Assembly: GCA_010094025.1 (NCBI GenBank)
Contig: ML991829.1
Location: 1-64,000, forward strand
Direction of reading: 5' to 3'
Length of the DNA stretch: 64,000 nucleotides
Source of the DNA: Viridothelium virens
Taxonomy: Eukaryota; Ascomycota; Dothideomycetes; Trypetheliales; Trypetheliaceae
The position numbers and the translations under genes were made by a program. Of this stretch, positions 1 through 10,881 are shown in pieces. The notes under the pieces are model-generated. The model had not been told where the DNA came from, ran no database searches, and saw nothing but the letters and a program-made list of their open reading frames with translations. Within the stretch, counting starts at the first letter, position 1. Every line of letters begins with the position of its first letter.

Positions 1-139
1 TTTTGACTCTGTTGTCGAGATGTGGGCGATATAAGGAAGAAGTAGGACAAGTGGAATTGCTAGTTCCAGATTGGACGCTGAATGGAGGATAGCTGATATT
101 GGAGGGCTCGGAAGCCTGAGTTTTGGGTTTGGGAGGCAT
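1..139 (-). CDS. N-terminus of an unidentified protein, cut by the left window edge
   Basis: An ATG at 139 (minus) opens a frame of 46 codons that has no stop before the window ends. The peptide begins MPPKPKTQASEPSNIS and is rich in Ser, Thr and Pro, typical of a disordered fungal N-terminus. No domain is visible, so no function can be given. The frame could be chance, but its composition resembles the other genes here and the start follows a plausible upstream region containing a short degenerate repeat. The rest of the gene lies outside the window. Confidence 0.4.
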   Translation of the reverse strand, partial: MPPKPKTQASEPSNISYPPFSVQSGTSNSTCPTSSLYRPHLDNRVK

Positions 140-242
140 ATCAGTCGGTCTTGCTGCTTGATTGTGCCACGATGGTCCCAGTGCTGATTGGGAGTGCCTA
201 ATTGGAAACGTTAGTGCTTGGACAATACTATATGATTTGAGT

Positions 243-360
243 TAGAATAGTAGTACTTGAACGAAGATAGTAATGCTCGAATGGAAGTGGCAAAGATCGA
301 ACTTAAATGGCAGTACTCGAGCGGAAATGGAGGGTATTGAGAAGGTTAATGCTCGAGCAA
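243..360. repeat. Degenerate short tandem repeat
   Basis: Four to five loosely conserved copies of a 20-25 bp unit occur in a row. The shared core resembles AGTAMTCGARYGGAARTGG, seen around 250-270, 271-293, 294-313 and 314-333, with a weaker copy near 345-360. The spacing is irregular and the copies differ at several positions, so this is an old or relaxed array. It lies just upstream of the gene start at 139. A role in that promoter is possible but unsupported. Confidence 0.5.
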
Positions 361-1295
361 AGAAGTTGTATAGCTCTTACACGGAAAGCGGAGTAAACTG
401 GTTTTAATGTGGAGAAAGTGGTCACGCAGGCCCTGTGTGCATTTAATGGTGAATGAATTGTGTGATTAAAGTAACTTTGCATGTAGTGTTTCGCACCCAT
501 GGCAATCGCTCACGTTCCTCACCGCAAACACTTTCCCCTCCTTCAAGCAGGCATATTCGAAGAGCTATAGCATTCTTAGCATAGAGAAGGTAGGAAGATA
601 CGGCATGCTATCGATGGTGCTTATGGCAGGGATACACAATCTCATAGGAGGTGAAAAAGAGTTATCAGCTCTGGTCTGGGAAATCATGATGTAAATACCC
701 CATCGAAGAGACGTTTTTTTGATTGGAACACTGTGTACGGAATATGAAATGGCCAACGATGTTTCCTCGATTGTTTTAGTAAGCAACGCGATCTTTTGCC
801 ATTTCGCCACTTTCATAGTGTACCACCAGTAAACGCTCGATTGCTAGCATAAATGATCACGAATACTTTGACCACTGATCCCAGAAAAATGAGGCAACGA
901 GGGCCTTTCCCCGACCAAGTGAACCACAAAAATTTTTGAAAATAATTAGTTTCAGGCATGTTGTTCTTCAAGGAATCTGGGCTAGCCATCGAACGTGCCT
1001 TGACAGGGTAGCAAGAACCTGGGTGTGAGTGAACTAATGGAGGGGGTGGACCAACGCTTATCAGAAGCCACAATGAAAAATAGTAAGAATCACATGCTAA
1101 CTTTTTGAGCAAGAGTAAGAAAGTTATTGCTCCGGCCTTCCTTGCACGTAGACTGGACTATGGAAAGGTAATGAGTGATACCGACTGTCATGTCCAAAGG
1201 CGTAGTTCATCTGAATGATAGTACCAGTTTCATTTCTATTACCAAATTTTGTCCAAAAAAAACTCCAGTCTACGAATGAACCAGAATCGTAATTT
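361..1295. other. Intergenic region, no supported gene
   Basis: Only short frames are present. The minus-strand frames at 813-1112 and 1124-1360 lack motifs, and the latter overlaps the carbonic anhydrase 3' end in another frame. The stretch probably contains the carbonic anhydrase 3' UTR and part of the promoter of the left-edge gene. Confidence 0.6.
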
Positions 1296-2130
1296 TTACT
1301 CCAACCTAAAGGCATCGATTCTCGCTTTGGCCTCTTTTTCATCGGCCTCTTTGTCATCACCCTCGGACTTCAGAGTTGTGAGCTCTCCAGTTCCAACGTT
1401 GTAAATCAAGCCATGTAGGCGAAGGTCGCGGTCTTTGATGGCATCAATGACAACAGCATTCTGCTTCAGAACATCCAAAGACTGAGCGACGTTGAGCTGC
1501 GAAAGCCGGAATGTTCGTTCCGCCTGCGGCAACGCCTCCAATTCCTGGGCATGCTTCATTCGCAGTTGCCGCAATGGGAGGAGCCAAGTATCGATCATGC
1601 CTAATTTCTGATTGCCTAGCGCCGCGTTGACACCTCCGCAGCTTGTGTGCCCACAGACGATGATGTGCTTCACCTTCAGGTATTTGACGGCGAACTCGAT
1701 GACGGAGCCGGCGTTGATGTCGGCGCTATGCAGGATGTTCGCGATGTTGCGGTGGACGAAAACATCGCCGGGTTTTAGTCCGAGAATGGTCGTCTCCGGT
1801 ATCCGGCTATCGGCGCACCCTATCCACAGTATCTCGGGAGACTGTCCCGAGCCGAGCTTGGGAAAGAAGGAAGGGTCTTCGTGGGCGACTTTGTACGCCC
1901 AGGCCTTGTTCTGGGCAAGGGCAAGATCAAGGGTTTCTAGATTAGAGCTTGTCAGCAACGTGTCCGCTTATTGTTGTGAACAAGAACGCATTACTAGACC
2001 CTTGTTGGCCGGAGGCCATGCGTGATGGAGATAATCTTGAAACTGAAGGTTGGAATATTTTCGAGCCACAAATGAAAGTGGAGCGTTGAAAATGCCCCGA
2101 GAGCAATCGCACTCGCGTAATAAATAACAT
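1296..2130 (-). CDS. Beta-class carbonic anhydrase, probably with mitochondrial presequence
   Basis: Reversible hydration of CO2 to bicarbonate. Exons are 1995-2130 and 1296-1936. The 58-nt intron has donor GTAATG, branch GCTGAC and acceptor TCTAG, and joins MASGQQGS to KTLDLALAQ in frame. The beta-CA zinc and active-site signatures are visible: the CADSR motif (Cys and the Asp-Arg dyad) and the HTSCGG motif (His and Cys ligands). The first ATG at 2130 adds a 37-residue leader rich in Arg, Ser and hydrophobics with almost no acidic residues, as in mitochondrial presequences. A second in-frame ATG at 2019 would give the form without the leader. The protein is about 258 residues from the first Met. 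The long frame in exon 2 starts at a TTG inside the intron, so its apparent start is not real. Confidence 0.9.
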
Positions 2131-2776
2131 TGGGAAGTCTCACGTACCGTCCCCGCTCATATTCTCAAGGCGTTAGGAGGTCGTTACTCGGGTGCCGGTT
2201 GTACTTTGACGATGAATGGTCTCCTTTCGGCTGGAGTTTCGTAGCTCGTATTTTAACAATTGGATTTGTACAAAATCGCTTTCGGTCGATGAGGCGAAAT
2301 TGGGTCCAAAATCAAGGCGTCGAAGAGAATTGAGGCGAGGGAGAGGGTGGGCGTGAGGGTGAGCGTGATATCTTATGGCAGAAACATAATACGGTATGAC
2401 GGAGAGGCGGAGCCGGGGCCAAAAACTAGCACCGACACTGTGCTATACCTGTGCTATACCTGCTTCGTACCTCCGCAATTCCACGGAGAACGCAAACGCT
2501 TGGTCCGCGGCTTGGCTGACACTTTGGCCAAGCCCAAAACTCCATGTTTTGCTTTACTCCGCAAAGTTTATCTCAACCCTTGGGGTCTGTATTCCGTTGT
2601 TGATTGCTTACTTTGGCTCTGACGGTGTGTCAAGTGGCCGTCGTGTGATCGATGAATCCTTAACATATTGACGGGTCTGGGTATAGCATCAATCTAGGCA
2701 TACGTACAACATGATAGATATTAATTACATCTCGGAATCTCCGAAAATGAAGGGTCTCAATGACATACCCCTGTCA
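2131..2776. other. Intergenic region between carbonic anhydrase and DUF7053 gene
   Basis: This holds the carbonic anhydrase promoter and the 3' flank of the DUF7053 gene. Overlapping plus-strand frames (2130-2671) have no motif and biased composition. A small direct repeat (gtgctatacct, twice near 2440-2462) is the only structure seen. Confidence 0.6.
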
Positions 2777-3358
2777 TTAAGAATGTACCCCACCATGCCC
2801 ACCATCCATTAACTTCTCGAGGAACCTCTGGTGGAGGGTTCCATGGCTCTTCTGCATCGTACTCTGGATGAAAGGTCGCAGTAAAGAGTTGCAGGAGACG
2901 ACCGCTTGCTCCTCCAAGTAATGGTCCAAATCCCCGCTTCCTTCAGGCCCAGATCCTGGCTTGGAAGGGATCACTCTCCAAGATCCTCGTATTTCGACAC
3001 CCATAGGCGCTCGCACAAATGATCGTAGTCCATCTGAAGCGTTGGCAAACCAAGCCGTGTAGATGATCTTGCTGTCCCAGAGATGGGCCGGTAAATACGA
3101 TATCTGATCTGTGATGCTGTACTTGGCGCTCGCAGTGCTGGAACAGATGTCGTCTTGGTCAGAAGCTGTGGTCTCATCTTGCTGGAGACTCGGAGGTGGC
3201 GACGAGGGTCCTTGCATCTGCTCATGCTTGATCACGATGGGGTTTAGCGTGATCATCTCGGAATGATCGTGCAGGAGAGTGACAACATCCTCCTTTGTGA
3301 CGGATGCTGGGAGAGTTGTCTGTCTGCTGACTGTAAATGTTGACCGGAACAGTGACAT
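2777..3358 (-). CDS. DUF7053 domain protein
   Basis: A single-exon frame of 193 residues. Its order matches the fungal DUF7053 family. The N-terminus resembles RxTTLPxSVTKEDVVxLLHDH, then comes the HSEMITLNPIVI block, a Gln/Ser-rich loop (about 50-75), the SITDQISYLPAHLWDSKIIY core, the APMGVEIRGSWRV block, and a C-terminal region ending with a helix like LLRPFIQSTMQKSHGTLHQR. The family looks distantly related to START/SRPBCC-like lipid-binding folds (inference), and no reaction is established. The start at 3358 is the first Met and matches where family members begin. The acidic loop around residues 55-72 is probably a species-specific insertion. Confidence 0.8.
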   Translation of the reverse strand: MSLFRSTFTVSRQTTLPASVTKEDVVTLLHDHSEMITLNPIVIKHEQMQGPSSPPPSLQQDETTASDQDDICSSTASAKYSITDQISYLPAHLWDSKIIYTAWFANASDGLRSFVRAPMGVEIRGSWRVIPSKPGSGPEGSGDLDHYLEEQAVVSCNSLLRPFIQSTMQKSHGTLHQRFLEKLMDGGHGGVHS

Positions 3359-3880
3359 CTTATAAGTGGCCCCGAGTCTTGAAGAGCCTTCTCAAATTCA
3401 ATGGTTTTCGAACAAGTGCGGATTGGTGTTTGGTCCTAAAACTTATATGTCCTCGTGGCTTGTCTGCACAGCTCCACGGGCAAAGCTGATCCGGCGCCAC
3501 ACGAGCGGCAATGTGCAGGGTTTACCTCTCGGTATCAAGAGAATCCAGTGTATTTATAACTCCCCAAGCACATGGATTGATTTTCATGGTACGAAGCAGT
3601 TCATCCATTCATCACTTCGTGAATATTAGCATTACCCTAGAACAGTCTAAATCCGAGTGGCCTCCAAGTTACGGGGCGCAGCAATAGACCCATGCCAATA
3701 TGTCTTCTCGTCTTCCTCATTAAGCAGACAAACTTATCGACAGCGCTATACCTCATAACTCGAGGGAAAGAACAATGGCCTGAACGCTCAAATAAAGATC
3801 ATATCTGACGACTGGAGCGCTCCACATGCCCGGCAAAATGACTATGAACGACGTTTTTACCCAACCCAACCAGACCCATC
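3359..3880. other. Intergenic region, DUF7053 promoter and FWD-1 3' flank
   Basis: About 520 bp with no supported gene. The plus frame at 3366-3629 and the minus frame at 3799-4029 are out of frame with neighbours and carry no motif. Confidence 0.6.
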
Positions 3881-6824
3881 TTAGTCTTCTTCTGCGAAAA
3901 ACTGACTAGCATCGATGATATCCTTGTCGCCATTTGCGAAATCCCAACCGACAATACGTGGATCCTGAGAGCAGCATATGATCCGTCTAGAATCGAATTG
4001 AAGCTTGAAGACTCTTGAATTCGAGCCATGCTGGCCTATAGGCATCATCGCTGCTAGGCCAGGGTTGGCAGCGTGATGGCCGTGATGGTGGCCATGGTGA
4101 TGGTGGTGACCGTGGTGATGATGATGAGGAGCAGTTGCGGTAGATTGTTGCGCTGCAGACTGGCCTTGAGTACCAGTTTGACTCTGCTGTGCCTGATTTG
4201 CCGGCTGAGAAAGGGCAGTCGTGGAGTTGGCGATATGAGTAGGTAGTTGAGCAGCACTGGACCCTTCCCCGGTTTGACCTGTATGTGCAGTCATAGAGGA
4301 CGAAACTACAGTGACTCGTTGCACCGGGTTTGAAGGACCGACGGCTTGACTATCTGCTGCACCATCAAGTTGTGGCATAGGTGAATGGCTAGCAGGTTGG
4401 TGAGGCCCGGCGGTCACAGTAGCTATGTTCTGCCCAACAGTTGATGAAAGCTGTTGTACCGATTGGGCTTGCTGTTGTGGCGGCTGCTGCTGCTGCTGCA
4501 TCTGTTGTTGCATCGTATGCTGCTGCGGCTGTGGTGGGGCCATTCGTGGAGTAGCAGCGGTCGGTCGACGCAAACCACCAGCACGCCTCACTGCGTCCGC
4601 TTGCAATAGACGTCGTGCAATGACCCACTTCCCATCATGATCCCTCTTCCAGATGATGACCGTCTCGTCGTAGGATCCAGAGACAATTTTTCCCCATCGG
4701 CTACCGCCTCCACCAGGTGGCAATTTTGCGCCATAAGCAGTAATATCCTCAGGATTGCGGGATCCGGCGTTGCGGAATCTTCGTCGGGTGCCACTATCAG
4801 TTGTTGGAATAAGCCCTTGTCTCCGAGCTTCGAAAAACTTCTTGTCAATCTCTCGAGCTTCTGCCTCAAGATCATCTTCGTTGCCAGGCAGATCTCCAAA
4901 CCTGGCTTGTACAGTGCGCACAAGGTTTTGATGGCCTTGCAGACAGGCAACTTCAAGTCCTGTCGCTCGGTCAAAAATGCGGACTGTCTCGTCACTGCTG
5001 CCGCTCACGACCCGTCTGCCGTCAAATTGTACACAAGCAATGCCCTTCGAATGGCCAGTGAGCGTCATCTTGCAAATGCCTGTGCTCAGATCCCAGATCT
5101 TGACGGTTCGATCTCCAGAAGCAGAAACAATGTGCCCGTCCAAAATTTGAATCGCATTTACAGCAGCGCCGTGACCATCGAGGGTCATCGCAAGAGTATA
5201 CTCTTCAAGGAGGCGCCATGTGGATGGATTATCCGTATAACGCTCAGTATTAATTATATAGGTGGGAACCCCAGAGCCGTCCGATGCACCGGTGGATTGG
5301 CCCCTGATAAGCTCTCGTCGATTCCATACTTTTATTGATTTGTCTTTTGAACAAGTTATAAGAAAGCGTCGGTCGAAGCGTAAATTCAATACCGATTCGG
5401 TGTGGGCATGCTCCATCTTTTTCAGGATTTGTCCAGTAGAGAAACGCCACAAGATAACGTCGGCATCGCTACCTCCCGATATGACAATATCCTCTTGAGG
5501 ATTCTCGTCAAATTGGAGGCACAAAACAGATGCTTTGTGACCAACAAGAGGCGCGAGAACAAGTCTTTGGGTCTCCAAGTTCCAGATTCGGATTGACTTG
5601 TCTCTGCTCCCACTGACAAGAAAATTACCGGAATACTGTATGGTATAGACGCATTCCATGTGTGCTTCAAATGGATAGTCGGGATGAGGTAATTGGAAAT
5701 TGGTAAAATGGCCGGCGTTCCAGTTATCTTCCAATCGCCGTCGCTGTTTGTAAAGGTATTGCCAATTGACTTTTGGCTCCTCAGATGCCGTCGATATTAA
5801 GCATGGTGTTACTGGCGGGGTCAGTGGCATCGAAACAGGGCCAGTCTGATCACTGAGCTGCGTGTCGAATCCTCCACTGCTTTGCCGACGATTGATCTGA
5901 TTGATTTGACTTTTCATGGCCTCCATATAGGACTGCCGTCGCTCATTTTCCACTACAGGTGACTGGGGCGAGTGAAAATCGACTCCCTGCATATGCTCTG
6001 ACGAATCTGGACTCTCATCGGCCTCGACCACATCATGCTGCGCTACCCAGCTTTGAGACTGCTCGATTGCTCTGTCGGGGGAGGCCTGCGCCGGGACATG
6101 TTGTGTACCAGAACCAAAAAGTCCGCTCTCTCGCGCTCGCTTTTTGTTACTTTGTTGGCCTGTTTGAGTATCGGCTCGCCTCGCACGACTTTTAGGCTCT
6201 CTGGCTTTAGAAGCACGAGTTTTCTCCGCCTCTTCGAACAGTTTAACTTGCCGAGTGTTTGGATGCCAGCCTTCTGATCCAAACAAGACGCGCCACAGGC
6301 GACTGTCCAGAGCTCTCTGCCGCCAAGCTTTGGACGCGACTGACGCAGTCAGAAGTGAACGGGGCTCCAGATACGAGAAAATGTGAAATGTGATTTCTGG
6401 TGGTAAGTGCTGGAGAGGATCAAGGTGCAATAGAGGATTGAGTCTGTCTACGATGGCTGCGATTGACGAGGTCCGAAGTGAACGTAAAATGGAGTAGGCG
6501 AATTCTATCATGGACGCATTAGTTCTGCAAGCTGCGAGCTCTTGAGTTTGGTTGTTGATATTTACCGCTGCGATCAGCTTCACTCAGCCCAAGGACCCAT
6601 TCAGGAAGCGGACATATCGGGGAAGTTTCCTGGTCCACAAGCTCGCCATCTCGTGCATCAGACCGCATGGTTGCCTCGCTTCCATTCTGACTCCTTGTTT
6701 CTTCGGAATATCCTTCGTCAATTTTAAAGGGGGCGCTCATGGATGCGGCTGACTGGTAGGCAGCAATGTAGGACGGGTTGGGATACGCGACCGGACTACG
6801 GCTGCGAAGTTGGTGGTGAGACAT
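3881..6824 (-). CDS. fwd-1: F-box/WD40 protein, FWD-1 (beta-TrCP/Slimb) type
   Basis: Substrate receptor of an SCF ubiquitin ligase. Neurospora FWD-1, the probable orthologue, directs phosphorylated FRQ to degradation. Exons are 6566-6824 and 3881-6504, split by a 61-nt intron (GTAAAT, branch ACTAAT, GATAG) that joins LSEADRS to EFAYSILRSL; the product is about 960 residues. Before the F-box is the short helical region expected for dimerisation. The F-box lies near residues 117-160 (LPPEITFHIFSYL). WD40 repeats fill about 360-700, with repeated SGSxDxxxxIW signatures. A long insertion follows, rich in Gln and ending in a His/Gly tract near 890-910. The final WD-like blade ends in DPRIVGWDFANGD. 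That tail and the insertion separate it from Met30/SconB. The first ATG at 6824 lies in the upstream exon. Confidence 0.85.
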
Positions 6825-7552
6825 GTTGAGCGAAGAGAGTTGCCCGAAATATCATTCGTAGAATGTAGTGCTTCGCGAATGGTATGGTGGGAGGAAAAGG
6901 GAGGGAGATGAGCGCCACCAGTCTCCGATCGCAAATGCAGATGAAAACAGAGCCGCAGTACTTTTGAAGAGGAGAGCTGAGCAGCGGTGCCAACTCTGGC
7001 GACCAGTCTGGCGATCAATATTCCAAGGCAGCAGCGGTCGCGAAGCAAGGGCTTGCACTGATATTCCGTCTCCTTATCCCGTACTGAAGACAGCAGGGTG
7101 GCAGTTAGGCAGCTTGATGGCAGCCAGCAGCCCACCAGGCCTCAGCGGGTGGATGACTAAGCCGGGGTGTCCTGAGGCGCTGTCATCTATTCGCTTTGAG
7201 GGCCACGAGGCTCGGTGAGGGCTTCCCTGGGGCGAGGCAGCCACACCACCACGTACCTTTCGGTCAGCCTCTAGGACAAAGGGTCGTGGTCGCGTGTGTC
7301 GAGAGCGCTTTCCGGGTGCAAGCGGTTAACTTGCCTCCATTGCTCTTCTCTTCCCACTGCCATCTCTCCTTGTTCATGCCCTCCCCTCTACCTCTAGGTA
7401 GGTAGGGCCCCGAGCCGTTTCAGAATCATCGCCTCTGCCGATCCCCTATTCCCGCTCCAACACCCTGCTCCCTCCACGACATCTCAACTCGACCGACCTT
7501 CGCGCTCCCACTTGACCCTGTTCCACCCTCGCCGCCAGCTCGCTGCGTCCAG
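6825..7552. promoter_or_regulatory. Shared divergent promoter of the FWD-1-like and cdc24 genes
   Basis: The two genes are head to head with 728 bp between start codons. The right third (about 7330-7550) is strongly pyrimidine-rich on the plus strand, as is common in 5' leaders of highly transcribed filamentous fungal genes. It should hold the cdc24 transcription start. No clear TATA box was found. Frames in this stretch are short and uninformative. Confidence 0.55.
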
Positions 7553-10500
7553 ATGATGGAAGTTGCGACGCATGGCCCGCTGTCACGAACGTATACTGCA
7601 CCCTCCTCCATACATTCCAGGATGCAAAACCCGGGCGGCGCATCCCCTGTGATGCAATCCCAGAGCCACAGTAGCTCGCAATTCTCCGTCAACTCTCATC
7701 CCTCTCTACGATATTCCGACACCACCCAAGGCACTTCGCAATCCACGCTGTTTCCTCCACCTCCACCATTACCCCAGACACCAAGCAACGGCGGCCCAGT
7801 CGAAGCGACGGATAATGTACTCAACAAGGTTGCCGAAAAAGAGACGTCCTTGTTTCAGGCATGCTTAAATCTCCGATCACGATTAAGAGGTGTACCAGGC
7901 TTCGAGGACCAGCTACGCGCCTTAGAAGAGGAGGACGCAGAGGATACCGACCCCGTCACGCTGCTTTGGTGGACTTTCAGGAAAGGCTATCCGCTGCTGA
8001 TGATATACAATACTCTCAACCCTGCCCAGCCGTTGGACGTCGACCGGGTCCCTGAAAATAAGCGAGGGAAAGCCGCGACTTTTAAATTCCTACAGGCATG
8101 CTTTAATGAGCTCAAATTCGCACCCGAGGAGTGCTTCATCATCACAGATCTATATGGAGACGATACGACCGGGTTTGTGAAGGTAAGGTCTCCCCAATAG
8201 GTAGTCGCGTTGTCCTCCCCCCAGACTAACGACTTTACAGGTTGTGCGAGTAGTAAACCGTGTCCTCGACATTCTCGTCGAAGAACATCTGATCGACACA
8301 GTGTTAGCAGATGACAATTCGCTGTCATTAGAGTCCAGTAAAGACGTCAAACGGAGTCAAAGGCAGCATATTGTCGAGGAACTCGTCAAAACGGAAAGGA
8401 CATACGTGCAACATCTCGAGCTTCTGCAGTCTTTCAAGAAACTCGTCGAAGAGAAGGGCGTCATTCCTGGAGATGCTATCCATGACATTTTCTTGAACCT
8501 CAACGCGCTTCTTGACTTTCAACGGCGATTCCTCATCCGTGTAGAACAGACGAACGCATTACCAGAGTCACAACAAAATTGGGGCAAACTTTTCAAACTC
8601 TACAACGATGCCTTCAAAGTCTACGAGCCTTACATCGCAAACCAAAAGCGCTGTGAGGAAGTAACCACTCGTGAGTTTGACAAATTGAGGGAGGCTGGAG
8701 GCTCGAACGAAATGCGTCAGATGGTTGAAACTCCAGCTATACTATCCTCTTTTCTTATGAAGCCTTTTCAGCGTCTCGCGAAATACCCCTTGTTACTCAA
8801 GGTAAGAAACCAATAGGTCTGTGTATGCTCTGGATTTCTGACCTCCGTTAGGAATTGCGCGACAAAGGTGGTCTAGACCAGGCGAGAAAGGAAGACATCA
8901 CAATCGGCATAGAAGCAGCTTCCTCAGTCTTAGAGCGCACGAACGACGCGGTCAATCGAGAAGAACTCCTTGCAGCAGTCCAAGAATTGAAGGGCAGGGT
9001 GGAGGACTGGAAAGGACATCGAGTCGAGGCTTTTGGCAGTCTGCTGCTCGCAGGCACTTTCACGGTTCTGAAAGGTGACAATGCAAGTACAAAGGATTCC
9101 GAAAGAGAGGTCAGTCGCGACTTCTATATTTTCCAACTTGCAGACCATGATTCTCAACCTTTCGTAATGGACAGCCTTTGCTGACTTGCATCTCATGCTG
9201 AAAAGTACAAGGTCTACCTCTTCGAATCGATACTACTCTGTTGCAAAGAGATGAACCCGAATAAGCAGAAGAACAAATTGATGAACAAACCAGCCGTTGA
9301 TCGCAGAGGCAAGCCAAAACTCCAACTCAAAGGTCGGATTTTCATGCAAAATGTCACAGAGACGATATCTCTGGCAAAGCCAGGTTAGTTGCATGAGATT
9401 ATTACGCTACTGCGCTCTAGCGCGGCTAAACGTTGCTAATCACATCAAATATTCCAGGCTCATACACATGCCAAATATTTTGGAAAGGTGACCCTGGTAT
9501 CGAGAACTTTGTGATAAAATTTACCACCGAAGAACTCATGAAAAAGTGGGCCACGCAAGTCGACGCTCAGCGGAGAGTTTGGAGAGACAGAGCGCGAGTA
9601 AGCGATGGAAGATCGTATGGTACTTCGGAGACCGAGTTCACCTTCATGCAGAATCAAGGCGCATTGGAAAATCCATATCGATACGATGACGATGGCGAAG
9701 ACGACGACGAGGTGGCTACAGTTTACGGCAGACCGCCAGTATCCGAATTCTCCATGAGCAGTCGCAATGGATCGAGAACGAGCCTACGTTCGAGGTCAAC
9801 TACAGGAGAAAGCGGTCCATCTGTGTCCCAACCGCCTTCGCGAGTTCCACCACCGCGATTTCCCATGGGTACAAACGCACCTCCTCTGACATTACGCACT
9901 CAACAACTGGCCAATGCAGCGCCCTCCCCAAATGAACGTGGCGGTGACTCATACTTTTCACCCAGCGTTGAATCCCCAATATCCATACGGACGAGTTCAT
10001 CTTCGGGAATGTTCCCGTTTCCGCGCCAGCAGCCGCCTACCAGTGCTTATCATGGAGAAGAGAACAATCGCTTCACGGCGCCAGCAATCGGTCGAACAGT
10101 GTCGAGAGATGCGCAAGCTATGAATGGGTACCCGTCCAATAGCCGCTCTATGCGGCCGTCGGCGCCGCCAGGCACAACCTCTCAAAGCGCCCAAAACCGC
10201 TTCAGATCAGCGAGCAGTCCTAATATACAGAATACGCTTCCTCCGAATCGCCAATATGCGAACCAAGGTTCTCCAGTGCCTGACGTCCCCGTTCCACCAT
10301 TTCCTGTCCATTATGCCCACCATGCTGGAATCAACCGTAGTCAAAGTAATTCGCCAACGGGGGCTTCAGTGGGTCGAGTGCCATCGCAGTCCCCAGGAAC
10401 AGCGCAACGGGATCGATCAGCGCAAGCTCGCCTCGCGCAGGAAGCCAATTATCAAGATTACGATGACAACTCTACGCAGCAGAACGGACGTCCACCGGCT

Positions 10501-10881
10501 TTTCCGAGAAGTGCAACACAGCCACCCGCCGTGCAAGACAGTCGCCCTCTATCACCTGGATCGACTGATTACCAACCTTCTAGCCCCACGCAACTCAAAG
10601 TCAAGGTGTACTGTGAGTCCGCGGGCTGTACCTACACCTTGGTCGTTGCCATCAACATCAGCTACCAGTCGCTCAAGGATCGCATTGACGCCAAGCTTCA
10701 ACGATCTACGAATCTCTCGCTTAGTTCTGGTCAATTGAAATTGAAGTATTTGGACGACGACGATTACGTCAGTATACAATCTGACGAGGACGTCCAAATT
10801 GCCTTCGAGACCTGGAAGGAGCAGCACATGGACCAAATCGTCGCTGGTCAGCTCGGCGAGATTGAGTTGTACTGTCAATGA
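7553..10881 (+). CDS. cdc24: Cdc24-type guanine nucleotide exchange factor for Cdc42
   Basis: Activates Cdc42 to set polarity and hyphal growth. Five exons: 7553-8182, 8241-8801, 8852-9109, 9206-9383, 9458-10881. All phases agree, giving about 1016 residues. Order seen: a Ser/Pro-rich N-terminus, a calponin-homology-like region (about 95-215, with DPVTLLWWTFRKGYPL), a DH domain from about 253 (HIVEELVKTERTYVQHLELL through the PFQRLAKYPLLL helix, the GEF signature), and a PH domain from about 455 (YKVYLFESILLCCKE to SYTCQIFWKG). A long disordered Ser/Pro/Asn-rich linker follows, then a C-terminal PB1 domain (about 930-1016) with the acidic DDDDYVSIQSDEDVQ segment that pairs with Bem1. This is the canonical Cdc24/Scd1 layout. 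The start is the first ATG (MMEVATHGP), though a second Met follows at once. Confidence 0.95.

Noticed and set aside
813-1112. 99-codon minus frame with hydrophobic stretches
   Set aside because: No recognisable domain and no supporting start or splice context.
4425-4640. Cys-rich plus frame (CCCGGCCCCCICCC)
   Set aside because: It is the antisense of the poly-Gln region of the FWD-1-like gene.
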